DNA of 64,000 nucleotides from Amoebidium appalachense (lineage: Eukaryota; Ichthyosporea), in assembly GCA_963693365.1 (NCBI GenBank), contig CAVNZM010000017.1, forward strand, positions 3,596,001 through 3,660,000, written 5' to 3'. Position numbers and translations under genes: made by a program. This document shows positions 48,643 through 60,971 of this stretch, one piece after another. The notes under the pieces are model-generated. The model searched no databases. It had not been told where the DNA came from and saw only the letters and a list, made by a program, of their open reading frames with translations. Numbering within the stretch: the stretch's first letter is position 1; the number at the start of each line of letters is the position of its first letter.

Positions 48643-49372
48643 TATCTCTCTCTCCCTTGTTTCTGTGAGCACAGATATCTGTAGATCTGTGCACACCTGG
48701 CTCTCTTGCCTGATAAGAACTTATTGTATTTTATTCAGGCTGTTTGCTCTCCTCTGTTTATCTGAGAGGTAGCGTGATTGGCTAGCTACACTCGTTGTCT
48801 TTCCTTTATTTCAAAATGGCTTAGTTTTGTTCTCAAAAGGATGGCTCTCCAATAGTCGCGAGCGAGTACATCTGTAGATCGTGTTGTGCATTCCTGTCTA
48901 TTAATATATGTGTGTTGTAATTGGACAATAGATATATATGGAATTCGGTTTATTGCAAAGTGTCTTCACTTTGAGAGTGTCGACTATTAGGAAATATATG
49001 TATTTAAATAAGTTTCTTTATAGAGACGAACATAAATATATATGTGAGTTAATAGTGACTAGATGTATAATTACTTAATTTATTTAAGTAAGAGTTTCTA
49101 AACTTTAGTTTAATCAGAAGTTGGAATGCATATGCTCTGTCGGAATGTGTTTTTCTATCTTCTGATAGAACCGATTGGTTTTCCCTCTTTAGTTGTGATA
49201 AGGTGATAAGTCGCAAGTACAAAAGGAACCGAGAGCACAATAAAGAATCAGTTGTTGTTTGAATCTTTCAATGTCTCGTGAACAACTCCGATTGCCCTCT
49301 CATTAATGTGTTAGTCGTGTTTTACATGACACCTCTGTGCCCTCTGCTCCCTTAGACCCGTACAAAACAACA
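48466..49372. mobile_element. Solo LTR, Copia-type, 907 bp
   Basis: It begins TGTTGGAATA and ends ACAACA, with TGTTG/CAACA terminal inverted repeats as in many Copia LTRs. CAAAC flanks both sides (48461-48465, 49373-49377) as a 5-bp target duplication. An AATAAAG signal lies near 49240 if the LTR is read on the plus strand. It contains a (CT)n-poly-C tract (48576-48641) and AT-rich DNA but no coding frame. It sits within LINE-B, between the endonuclease and RT parts. Confidence 0.87.
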
Positions 49373-49527
49373 CAAACCAACCGGCGGATTTCCAGACCGA
49401 TGAGGCTTCCTGTAGAGGCAACAACTGTCGTAGGGACTGCAAAACGTAAGACTGTCTCAGCCGAACGGAAGGGTACTCAACCATGCCCACCACCTGCTCG
49501 CCAAGGGCAAATAGAAACTCAACAAAC

Positions 49528-50269
49528 TCAACATACCTCCAAAATAGCTGGGTTCCGCTGCGCACGGGCGTCGCGCACTGCGGCAAGAAAGAAGCCATGA
49601 ACCGACTCATACTCCTTGACAGCGAGTAACTGGTTTAACTTGTGCTTGAAACCGCGAGATAAGAGGCGGCGGTTAGTCTGAGTAGCCCCGCCGAAGTGAA
49701 CAGGGAAGGAAACCGAAAATTCTACAGGGGAATGGTCCGAACTACGCCGTAAGGAATCGGGTGGGGAAATTACTCGAAGGGTGGAGTCCCAAAACGAGGC
49801 ACCCCAGTCAGTCGCGTGGTTAGCGAAAACGCGAGGAAGACGGACAAGGTGCTTTCGAAGAAGGTTGGCGAGGACACGAGCACGGTCAGAAAAAGGACGA
49901 AACTGTGCTGGGGACGGGGTACTGTTCCCTATCACACGGAACCACTGGACAATTGAAGTCACCGATAAAAACTTGAGAAACGGGAATTTGGCTAACCACG
50001 GCTGACAAAGTGTCAGTACCTAACGATGGAGGAAAGTACACGAAAGTCAAAGTCCACGCACGAAACTGAATGGTGACGAAATACTCATGCGCCGCAATGA
50101 CCCTGCAATCCGAGCGAATGCTAGGATTGGCTAAAACCGCGATGCCGCCTCGGGAGAAACCAGTCGATGACGAAGACCCAACCAAAAATCCGGATTGCTC
50201 CAACTGATGATGATTATAGAACCATGTCTCGGCAAGAACAACAAAAGAATAGGTACGAACAAAGTCCAA
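49528..50269 (-). pseudogene. LINE-B ORF2, endonuclease part
   Basis: Two overlapping frames. The frame opening at 50269 has VVLAETWFYNHHQLEQSG and VFIGDFNCPVVP. The frame 49962-49528 has ATDWGASFWDS and RRSSDHSPVEF. These are the APE-type endonuclease boxes matching LINE-A. The switch near 49890-49960 is a frameshift. The first endonuclease box (WNARS in LINE-A) is absent because of 5' truncation. Confidence 0.87.
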
Positions 50270-51851
50270 TCAAAAATCCGGATTGCTCCAACTGATGATG
50301 ATTATAGAACCATGTCTTGGCAAGAACAACAGTAAATTGCCGGAGCTCGAGCCAAGACTCCCATCAGACACTCCCGTCGTGGCTCCCCGAGGTGACCAAG
50401 ACAAATAGAAGCAGAAATGCAAGTCACTGAGGTATTTTATTATTGTCCTAAGTAAATAGTATCTGTTTCTGATCAGAAAACCCCCAGTGAATTCGCCTGT
50501 AGGTTTCCTTCGAAAAATGACACGCACCTGACCTTGGTCGATGAAAGAATCACACGTACATAGTCTGTGGTGGGCACTGGTGGCATTTAACGCGCTGTCT
50601 CTCCCTCTCTCTCTCTCTGACACTATCTCCCCTCCTCTCTCCATGTCTCTTTCTCTACATCTCTCTATCTCTTTATCTCTCTCCCTCTCCCCCTCTCCCT
50701 CGAGCTCTCTCTCTTTCCCGGGCTCTAAGGCTTCTCCTCTCTCGCAACTGTTACACCCACTGAGAATGTTCCAGACCTCTGATCAGCCCCAATTTTCTCC
50801 CTTTCTCTGGATGTCTCTCGATCTGGCGACCTACGATTCAATTGATTCGAGCGCCCTGATTGGCTGTACAATCTTTTTTTTTCTCTCTCTTTTTCTTGGC
50901 ATCTCACGTGAGACCGGGTCTCCCCTTCCTCCAAACCCCTATCCCCCAAAACCCAACCTCTGACCGAGGTTGGGAACGACATGTATGCAGCATGAAGGCA
51001 AGTGTTACCCAATCAAAATTAGCCAATTCTTTACGCGCCATTTTTGGCAGGTGGCTAACCATAAAAGGTTAGTTTTGTCCCGTTGCTGGCTAACGTTTTT
51101 GGCTGCAGCGCTTCCTGCATGACAATTATATCTACAAAACAATATAGTAAAAATTATGAGCTTTCAGGAAATATATTAGTAACAGCCAAAAAAGCGCTTT
51201 TGAGGGGTGATAACATTGCGACAAACTCAGCCGGTCCGAAAAGCCGTTATGCTCATGTATGCAATAAGGCTGTGATGAGGTGTCGGCACCAAGGCCAACG
51301 GCCCTCTCACCCAACAACGTACATGTAGTCTTGTAGATAACGACACATCAAGATCTAGATCTCAATCATACGTGGTGGGATCATGTGCCTGCCAGCGGCT
51401 CGAAAACCAAGGTCCATACACAGAGCATACACAACCTCCATGTGCACGGAACCTGATCCGTCACCGAGGCGATATACAGAGCATGCCCGGCCCCGACACC
51501 AAGACTGTCTCTGTGCCTCGAGTTAACAGTGTAATCGCAAACCCCCTTGCTGCTGTACAACAGCATACAGCCAAGGGAAGAGAAAACACACACACACGGC
51601 CCTAATTACATAAAAGAGACACACAAAGGGAAGAATGTGCCCACTACAGCACGTGTTAGCATACACAAACATGATCATCCAAGAAGATACCCCCCCCCCC
51701 CTCCCCCCCCATACACACGCACAAAGAGAGAAGGGGTACGGGGAGAAAGAGGGAGGGAGGGAGCGAGAAAGAGGGACAAGAGACACCGAGAGAGAGAAGT
51801 GACACACACATAACTCAGAGACCCACAGCCTGCAGCCATGCCACTTCCCTA

Positions 51852-51882
<31 letters not shown>

Positions 51883-52174
51883 CCCACCCACCCACACCGC
51901 CACAACACACACACCCACACACACACACCATACACGCCACCACCACCACACACCTCCCCCGTAATTAAACGGCATCCTTGCTCTTTCCACACCCACTGTG
52001 ACCATCCCCCCCCCCCCCCCCCCCCCCAACCAGCCCCTCCCCGTGAACGCGAACTTCCTCTCCTTCTCTTCTTCTGGCTCTCCTGTGTGACGCCAAGCGA
52101 GACAGTTTACACTTTCACCTTCCGCCTGCCTGCCCCGGAACAAAGGTCTTCTATGTTTAACAGAGAGGCAAAAC

Positions 52175-52178
<4 letters not shown>

Positions 52179-52257
<79 letters not shown>
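52179..52257. repeat. (CA)n microsatellite
   Basis: About 39 uninterrupted CA units. Confidence 0.95.
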
Positions 52258-52260
<3 letters not shown>

Positions 52261-53395
52261 TAATGGGAAGGAAAAGGGGGAGTAGCAGCAGGGCAGTAAG
52301 CAACTACCAGGCACAATAGAAGACGGTGAGGGATGGCTCGTATGCACACACTTGCCCCCAACACAGAGACGTGCCACGGTGGTGGGTGGTATGCAGGTGC
52401 AGCCCACACAGCACACACACACACAGCCACTAGCCACCACACAACCACCTGGCACTCAGCCCAGCAGACAACCCATACACGACTTAAAGGCACCCAGCCC
52501 TCACAGCCACACGTATTGCACACAAACACTTGTTGGGCCCAGTTTCTCCACTACACAAGCAAAAACTCGACAGAGAGTGCAGAAACACCGAGCACTAGGC
52601 TCTAGACCTTCATTAGCACACAGACATGTGCACACAAAAGCAGGTGCACACACCCACCACCCACACATTCATACGACCGCCCACACAAAGTCTCCACAGC
52701 CGATCACCACACGGTGCTCCACAAACACTACAGCACGCCCTTGTGCCCCTACACAGACCCTGAACATGCAGGCACACACGTCCAGCACGCAGCACACAGC
52801 CAACTAGAGGCCACTGCAGTGTGCATGTTCAGCTAGAACATATTACTCCGTTCCACAGAAACACACCAACACACAAGCACACACTGTAAGACCAAGCACA
52901 CACAAGCTATTAAACTACATAAAGTAAGCACACGCAGTGGATTGAAAAGAAACAAAGACGTAGACGGCAGGGGGAGGGTAGAGAGGGGGAAGTCGGAGAC
53001 AGGAGCGCAGGAGGAGGTGGGGGTCGCAAGCAAAGGGCGAAGAGAGAGTGTGTGGGAGGGGGGGAGAACGGTCTCTCACCGTCAACGGCAGGCCCTCGCC
53101 TTTCCACGCAGGGACGCAGGCACACAAGCATTCCCCCTATTCCGGCGTCAACTGTTGAGCAAGCAGACTTGCCCCCTCACGCTCAAAGGTCACATGAGAG
53201 CCCTATCTCTCTACACGGACAAAGGTGCCTTCCTCCTGGGCCAGCAGTGGCTGGGACGCCCTGCTTGTGCCCTTCAGCCACCCTACGAGTCCCCATCTAC
53301 CCTGGTTGAGTAGTTCTAGAGCGGGAGAGCACTCGAGTAAAGCCCACTGCTTCCATGAGGCCGCTTCTGAAATTTTCCTCCGAGCCCTCGAAAAA

Positions 53396-53750
<355 letters not shown>

Positions 53751-54774
53751 GCTCAGGCCTAGGGCATCTGAGCAGTGGGGACTAGAGGTGTGCGTGGCTG
53801 CATCCATTCATACACGCACTATGTTTGGCACGCGTGAGGGCCTGTGTGGGAAGCTATCAACAGAGCCCGTGTGAGCGTGGTTGCTGCGGTCAGCTACAGA
53901 TAGTCTACACACAAAGCCCTCGGCTAGGCAAGTTGTACACACTGGCCGGGAAACTCGAACGAGATGGCGAACCGAAAAAACCCCGCATACGCATAGCAAG
54001 CGTGGCCACCAACCTCTGGCGAAGTGGATACAGAAGCAGAATCTGTGCAAAACACACCACCTATTTCTTGATAAAGTCCTTACATCTGGTGTTCAGTATA
54101 ATACTAATATTCTACTCGAAGTGAAGAGGAAACTATGACCAGTAATATAGCAGTCTAATAGTAGATCCGCTCTTGAGTCGGAAATGTAACAATTGGCGGT
54201 GGGCTGCTGCAACTTCTTCAGCTACTTCTGTGCTGCGTGAGTGGAGGGGCGGCTACTTGGTCGTCGGGGAGCTTTCCAAGTGACTGCCAGTCCTTAGCCT
54301 CCAGTCGCGTGGCAATGACCGGGTTTGCTTGCATACATTCTGTAATTGTGTTTTTCTGTGTGTCCTGCCACAAATAGGCCACCTTATCAGAGAGCTAGAT
54401 GCAGTTTCTCCGGGTTATCTAGGGGCCGGGCCCGTTGGGATTGTTTTTTAGCTCAGATTTGGTCTGCATTGCTCTTTTAGAGGCTGACTTGCTTGCTGTG
54501 CCTCGATAGGTTTTGAGGGGGGCCTGCTGGGAAGGAGCAATGATGTCTTCTTGCGGAGTGTGGTCTGGTCAACATCGATGCATATGACTAGTTGGAGCAA
54601 ACTAGTTTCACGCATACACGTACACTTAAGGTTTTGCCCGCTGGTGTCCTTTGTCACTTGTCGCTTTATTTTTTTTTCGTAGCTTTGGCTTTTTCAGTTC
54701 TATTGGTGGTTATGTAGCCTGTGGCTGCACGTTGCCTTCATCAACGGATCAATAAATCAGGAGTCATGGGGCGA

Positions 54775-55158
54775 GTGGCCGAGCGAGACCGAAGTTATTT
54801 CGGCGAGCCGTCGGTTATTTTGGCGAGCCGATAGGCGAGCCAAAATAATCGTCAAGGCGAGCCGAAATAACGAGGTCGAGGGAGGACACGAGCCGACATG
54901 ATCCGGTTACGATATGACCCATAAAGATTTAGCATTCACTTTATTGATACATTATGCAAACTTTAACTCGGTTATTTGATTCATATATCATTACATTCAT
55001 ATTTCAGGCTCATTTTCCTAGTGATCGCTTTGATTGGCTAGCAGCGCACTCACCCATTAACCCGGTTATTCGATTCCTCTAACCCAATAGAAATGTCCAT
55101 AGCCTGGTTATTTCGGTGAGTGCGCTCTAGGCCAATCACGGCAAGACTAACTGAAGTT
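54775..55158. repeat. Inverted-repeat cluster, MITE-like
   Basis: GGCGAGCC words alternate with TTATTTTGGC/GCCAAAATAA arms near 54795-54890. A longer imperfect hairpin has arms at about 55018-55070 and 55100-55155, sharing GGTGAGTGCGCT and GCCAATCA. The arms are roughly 70 percent identical over about 54 bp. It could be a non-autonomous DNA transposon remnant; no target duplication was found. Confidence 0.6.
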
Positions 55159-56211
55159 AAAGGTCGTGTCGTCATCCAATCAGATCACACCCCGACTCTC
55201 GGAATATCGTAACCCGAGTCAAAAGAAAAAATGTAACAACTTTCCCACCCCAAATTGTGCCCTTCCCAAAGTTCGCGGGGGAAGGTGGGAACCTGATCCA
55301 GCCAATGGGTGCGCAGTCCTGCACCAATTGACGTCATAGCCTAATCATCTGGACTTTTCAGTACTGTGTCGATAGTTCCGAGAGTGACTTTGAGGCATAG
55401 TTGAGATGCGATAACAAAAAGCTGAAAGTAGCTCATGTAAAGCAGAAGTTTCTGTGCGTATTCAAAAGAATTATTCATAAGCATATGATTAAATCGAAAA
55501 CCTGCTACTTTTTGTCGACTTATGCGTCTTGACATGCGGCTGACAGGGGAATGTTCGACATTGTTTTACATCACATTCTGCGATAGATGGAGGTAACATT
55601 TGGGTTAGGGTAGAGGGAGATCAAACTTTGAATACAGGCGGCTGTGATATTATAAATTGAGCTATATAAACATGTTTTACAAATGAAGTGCAATTTTGAG
55701 CGAATCAAAAATTAGTGTTAAGCGACTGAAACTTTAGTATGGTGGTGCGGCGCTCGCTGATTTGATTGGATTTCAGGGTGCAGGCAAGAATTACGATTGG
55801 CGCACACCAGCCTTGGCGGCCTGAGGGACAGACACAAACATGGACACAATTGACACACCGCAAGCTGCAGCACACATAGCCTACGCGAACGAGCTACTCA
55901 CTCCAGCTACCCACTCCAGGATACCAGGGCAGGCATAGCTACTGAACGCAGAAACATATTTTCATACGTAATAAGTAAGATTGCAGTGCAGGAGTGAACA
56001 GAGCAAGAAAGAGGCACAAACACACACGTGCATAGACGTCCTGCGAGAACTTTTCGGGTAGACTTCTTTTTTTTTGAAGCACATAGCCGCGCACTACAAA
56101 CAGCTCTGTGTTGCGGTCACAAGCAGCCAAAGTTCACTGGCGGCACCGAAGGAATAGACAAGCCCACTGTTAGAGGGACTACACGCACACGCGCTGTTGC
56201 GCAGGGCCAGC

Positions 56212-57227
56212 ATGAGCCACCTTGCGGACGGACGCGGGCACCCCGCGCTAGCGTCGCTGGACCCGCAAAGCACGCTGGACGAGGCACTGAGCGCGCTGCT
56301 GGGCAGCAAGCTGGGCGGTGACGTGCCGGGCCTGGCCGGGCTAACGCTGAGCCCGGCTGGGTCGGGGGGCTGGGCCACGCCACAGCTGCTGGCGGAGCCC
56401 CCGGAGGAGCTACTGGAGGAGGGTGGGGACCGGTTTCGCCGGCGCCACACCATGGCCCGTGAGCGGCCCGTGGTGTGCCAGATCAACAACTGCGGCCGGC
56501 GGTTCTCTAGCGACAACTCGCTGCGCAACCACATACGCCGCAAACACTCGTCCCGCGCCATCCTCAGCAGAGCCTCCGAGTATGCCAAGCGCCATCCAGC
56601 GGGTCCCGGCCAGGCCCCGCCACAAGCCATGCGGCCGCGGCACGCAGGGCTGGGCGGGCCCCTGTCCCCTCTGTCACCCACCACCGTGTCCTCGTACGGC
56701 AGCAGTGCCTCCCTCTCGCCCGTGCCCACGGGCCTGGGCCTACCAGGCCCGCTTTCACGCAGTACCTCGGTGGACCTGGGCCGGCCGGTCGACCTCACAC
56801 TGTCCCCCCTGCTAGCCCGCAGGCACAGCCTCTACGACAGCCGCGACGCATATCTGGCCAGCCACCCGGCACAGGCTGTGGAGGATCTTAAGGAGTGGCT
56901 GGCGGCGCGCATATGCGAGGTCACCAACCAGCTGGCCCACAATCAGCAGCGCCGCACACAGCTGGCCCCCACAGCCCCGGCCTGGCAGGAGCCCCCCAGC
57001 ACAAACACACTGCTGCTCGAACTGACGGGGGGCAGGGGGGCGGGCTAGGGATGGATGGGGTGGGCAACCTGGACCTGGGGGCACTAAGCCTGCAGCAGGG
57101 TGGATGGGGGGCTGGGGCTGGGGCTGGGGCATATATGGGGGAGACAGGGTTCGACACACAGGCAATAGACGTGCTATGTAACGACCTGCAGCAGGCAATA
57201 GACATGGACTTCCAAACGCTCACGTAG
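56212..57227 (+). CDS. Single C2H2 zinc-finger protein, probable transcription factor
   Basis: From ATG 56212 the protein has a Leu-rich acidic N-terminus (DEALSALLGSKLGGDVPGLA). One C2H2 finger follows at residues 89-112 (CQINNCGRRF...LRNHIRRKH, spacing C-x4-C-x12-H-x4-H) with a basic tail, then Ser/Pro-rich sequence and a helix (EDLKEWLAARICEVTNQLA). This frame stops at 57046-57048. The neighbouring frame immediately continues with GNLDLGALSLQQ and ends AIDVLCNDLQQAIDMDFQTLT at 57225-57227, which looks like a genuine acidic C-terminus. The switch falls in a G-rich run (57027-57041), so a homopolymer error, a real frameshift or an unnoticed intron is likely. The nuclear DNA-binding role is inferred from the finger only; one finger alone gives weak specificity. 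Confidence 0.75.
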
Positions 57228-58119
57228 GCTCAGGGTGTGTATGTATGAGGCTGGCTGGCTCCTTCGCACCGGCACACGTAGTTTTCTTGTTAGCATGTAT
57301 ATCTGTATATGTGTCTCGCATGTAGGTGCAGGCACTTTTAGCAAAGACGCAGGCCTGTGGCCTGGTCTGGCCCGCCTGGTTGCGTGGCCCAATAACAAAG
57401 CAGTGTTTACCCACACACGTCTGGTGCAGGGCCAAACCAGATGCACATGGGGAAGGGTGAGTGACTCGAAGCACTCGAGGAGCACCCAGCTTGCACCGGC
57501 AGAGCCAGACAACTGTGTATTTCGTTCACAAGGTGGCAACATACAGGGAGTATGCTGTGCATAGTCGAGAATGCTGAAAAAACAGCACATACAAGTGTGT
57601 GTATGGCATACAAGGCACACTTAGTAGTATCGGATTGGTGCACAAGCAGTGCTGGCATATATTGTGGGCTTTCATCCTTGACAGCCTTCAGGAACCAGGA
57701 TGTAGCAAGACAGCACGTATTCGGTGGCTGCATAACCACCATATGCTTACTGTGCTTTCCCTGTGCTTTCTCAGCCAAGTGATGTTGAACAGTTCTCACA
57801 CAGAGAAAGGTACCGAATACACCTGCCTACAGGTCTACCTGCCACCTATACCAAGGGGGTGTGGAAAGTCTCCGGGCCACGTCAGCCAACTTAGTGTCTG
57901 CTATGCTTGAGACTGCCTACACACAGGGCAAACGCCCACTGCCACTGCAGGGGGCACAGCGCAGGGTTGGGACGGACGGGTTAGGGGTAGGTGGGTGTAT
58001 ATATGCATATGTATGTGTGTGTGTGTGTGTTTGTGTGCGTGTGTATGTGTATGTGTGTTTGTGTGTATGTATGCGTGTGCGCGTGGTGTGTATGTGTGTG
58101 CGTGTCTGTGTATATGTGC

Positions 58120-58160
<41 letters not shown>

Positions 58161-58861
58161 CTCGGTGTGTGTGTGTAGGGGGGGGGGGAGGGGGGGGGAG
58201 GGAAAGGGGAAGAGCGGGTTGGGGGGTTGGTTTTGTTGGTAGGAGCTATTTATTGGCTTTGGTGCATAGTGCGAGGTCTGGGTTCTGGGGCCCATAGTGC
58301 ACCACATAGGCAGGGCAGGCTTTGCACTGGTTAGACTGAAAAGGCCTTATGAGGGTCGGCAGCCGGGTGACCATAGATGTGATGTTGCCTTTTTCAGTTT
58401 GGGGGTGATCATGATGGGGGGGAAGGGAATGTGCTGTTTATTACAGACATGTCGATGAGCTGTGATGAGTTGTTGGTACCAAGGGAGGCCAACAGTAGGC
58501 CTACTTCGTTTTACATATGTAAAACGATGTTACACTAACATTAGCGCGCGCTCCTAGTTGCATTGGCGATAGTCTACTCTGTGTTACGTCACCCTTTCTG
58601 TGTCTCTTGCTGGCTCAATCACTAAACTAATTTACAAGCGGTGACAACAGTTAGACTGTGAGCCCTGTCGGTTACGTATTCCTGTCACCTCAAAATGTTT
58701 TCAGCCTCTGGCCAGGTATACGTAGCGAACCAATTCTATTACGTGAGTCTTCGCTACACACGCTCGTACTAGAGTGACGGCTTGCCTGTGTATAGAGACT
58801 TCAGGCTAGGTCTACTGAGGGCAGACAACACCACAGACTTTCACCCACCCACCTACGCACC
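57228..58861. other. No gene seen; 3' UTR, GT-rich tract, intergenic
   Basis: No credible exon. An interrupted GT tract lies at about 58014-58176, followed by G runs to 58200. The last 200 bp should contain the promoter of the TMX-like gene. Confidence 0.55.
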
Positions 58862-60971
58862 ATGGCCCGCCAGCTGCTGCTGCTGCTGCTTGGTGCTGTG
58901 CTGTGTGCGGCCGGCTCTGTGACGGTGCTGACGGACGCCAGCTTCGAGCACAGCACACAGGCCGCCACGGGAGCGACCACCGGTGACTGGCTGGTGCACT
59001 TGTGCGCACCTCCCCCCCACCCAAGCCCGGGGCCTGCCCCCTGCTGACCCCACCACCCCCCAGCCACCGCGGGGCTTGCAGCACGTGCCGCAATGTCGAC
59101 ACAGCCCTGGACAAGCTGGCCCCGGCCTTTGCCCGGTATGTAGGGGGGGGGAAGGGGGGGGCGGAGGGTGGGGGGGCGGGGAGGGGGGGGGGGGAGGGAG
59201 AGAGCCAACTGACCAGTGGAAGCAGGGGCCAGACACGTGTGCAGTTTGCTCGTGTCGACTGCAGTGGAGACGGCAAAGGTAAGGCGCCAGGCCGGGTGTG
59301 TATTGGGGGAGGGGGGAGTGAAGGGGGGAGGGGGGGGGGGGGGGAGGAAGGGGGTACTGACTGTGAAGGGCTACAGAAACGTGCAAGCGGTTTGACGTCA
59401 CCAGCTACCCCACTGTGCTCTTGTAAGTGAAGGGCGGGGGGGGGGGGGGGGGGGGGGGGAGGGGGAGAGGGGAGGGGGGAAGGGGGGGGGGGGGGGGGGG
59501 GGCTAGGTGTGTTTCCGTACTCATCGTGAAGGCAAATTTCTGACGTTGCAATGCAGGCCACCTACTAAATCTAGATCTTGGTGCATGTGTGTGAGGGTAC
59601 CAGTCACTTACTAGTCTTGCTGTATGCATGAGGATCACTTTCTAGATCTTGCTGCACTCATGAGGGTCACTTTCTAGATCTTGGCACACGTGGTGCATGC
59701 GTGAGGGTCGCTTTCAAGATCTTGGTGTATGCTTGAGGGTCACTTTGCAGTAGGCTGGTGTATGCATGAGGGTCACTTTCTAGACCTTGGTGCATGCATG
59801 AGGTCACTTTGCAGATCTTAGTGTATGCATGAAGGTCACTTTCTAGATCTTGGTGCGTGCATTAGGTTCACTTTGCAGATCTTAGTGTATGCATGAAGGT
59901 CACTTTCTTGATGTTGGTGCATGCATGAGGGTCACTTTGCAGATCTTGGTGTGTGCATGAGGGTCACCTTCTAGATCTTAGTTTATGGTGTTGTGTGTAG
60001 CAGCCAAGCACATTGGCATGCTGCTGCTGAGTGCCACGAACGTGGTCAAGAGGACACTGAGCAGCACAGACCTTGTGTTTCGTTGGGTGGGGGTGAGGGG
60101 GTGGGTGTGGGGCAGAGAGCAGACAGAGGGAGGCAGGGACCCTGACCGGTGCCTTGTGTCTGCAGGCTGCATCAGGGCCGTGTGCACGCCCTCAAGGCCA
60201 GCCCGACCGAGGCAGCCCTGCAGGCCTTTGCAAAGGGCGGATGGAGGGACACCCCCAGCAGCCCCGTGCCTCCGCCCCCGGCCTGGTGGTGGGTGGGCCA
60301 GGTGTGGGGGGGGGGCTGTGCGGGGTTGGAAGGCTGACCAGCGCACATGTACAGGGCCCAGTTGCTGGGCCAGCTGCGGGCACGGGCCGAGGGGCTGCTT
60401 GCAGAGTACCAGGTGGACAGGCACATGAAGGACTATCAGGTGAGGCCAAGGGGGGACTAATTTACCAACGGCAATGGTTTTGTCAGGATATCTTGTAATA
60501 CCAGGGGTTGTATTATTTGAAATTTGTGAAGACACCCTTTATTTTGCATGTGGAAGAACCACTTATTCAAGTCTTACATTCGGTTATTATACAGGCCCCC
60601 ATAGGTAAGCAGGGCTTCATATGTTACTTGGAGGACAAGAGTAACCATTCATATTCTTTCACGTAAAAACAACCTTGTTGTGATATGACATTAGAATATA
60701 CGGTAGGGGCCTATTTACTTGCTACGAATGACCATACGGCACCTATGTACGCCTATTGATGTCCTGTTGCTTGATAGCAAATATAATCACACATCTAGGC
60801 CGTATTGCCTCGCCTGTTGGGTGCTCACATGGCCACACATTGCAGGCACTGCTCAACAGCAAGCCGCTGCCCCTGATCCTGACGTTCTTCGGGGGGTTCA
60901 CCCTGGGCGCCCTGGTGCTGCTCTTCCTGTACATCCTGTGTGCCGGCGGGCCCAAGCCCCACGCCGACTAG
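58862..60971 (+). CDS. Thioredoxin-related transmembrane protein (TMX/PDI-like)
   Basis: Seven exons join in phase: 58862-59001, 59064-59135, 59226-59278, 59377-59422, 60166-60288, 60355-60439, 60846-60971, giving 214 residues. A signal peptide (MARQLLLLLLGAVLCAAG) leads into a thioredoxin fold: DASFEHS, DWLVHF, the active site ACSTC (Cys 52 and 55), VQFARVDCS, then the cis-Pro loop VTSYPTVLL. A helical segment (LLAEYQVDRHMKDYQ) and one membrane span (LILTFFGGFTLGALVLLFLYIL) follow, with the short tail CAGGPKPHAD. This predicts an ER-lumen-facing redox domain anchored by one C-terminal helix. CSTC is unusual beside CGHC of classic PDI. The tail has no obvious KKxx or KDEL retrieval signal. 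The stop TAG touches the next gene's stop. Confidence 0.87.
59568..59992. repeat. 32-33-bp minisatellite in TMX-like intron 4
   Basis: About 13 imperfect units, each with AGATCTT, GTGCATGCATGAGGGTCAC and CTTT. Two variants (starting CTAGATCTTGG and GCAGATCTTAG) tend to alternate, giving a higher-order period near 64 bp. Confidence 0.93.

Larger units (their letters stand above)
46209..50338 (-). mobile_element. LINE-B: long non-LTR copy with 9-bp target duplication
   Basis: CAGTAAATT occurs at both borders (46209-46217 and 50330-50338). The 3' end, on the left because the element is on the minus strand, has an A-rich terminus and AATAAA. The 5' end stops inside ORF2, so the copy is 5' truncated and lacks ORF1. 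A roughly 87-bp segment of the endonuclease region is tandemly duplicated at the 5' end (50190-50242 and 50278-50330), as can follow template switching during target-primed synthesis. A solo LTR (48466-49372) is nested inside. Frameshifts make ORF2 inactive. Confidence 0.9.
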
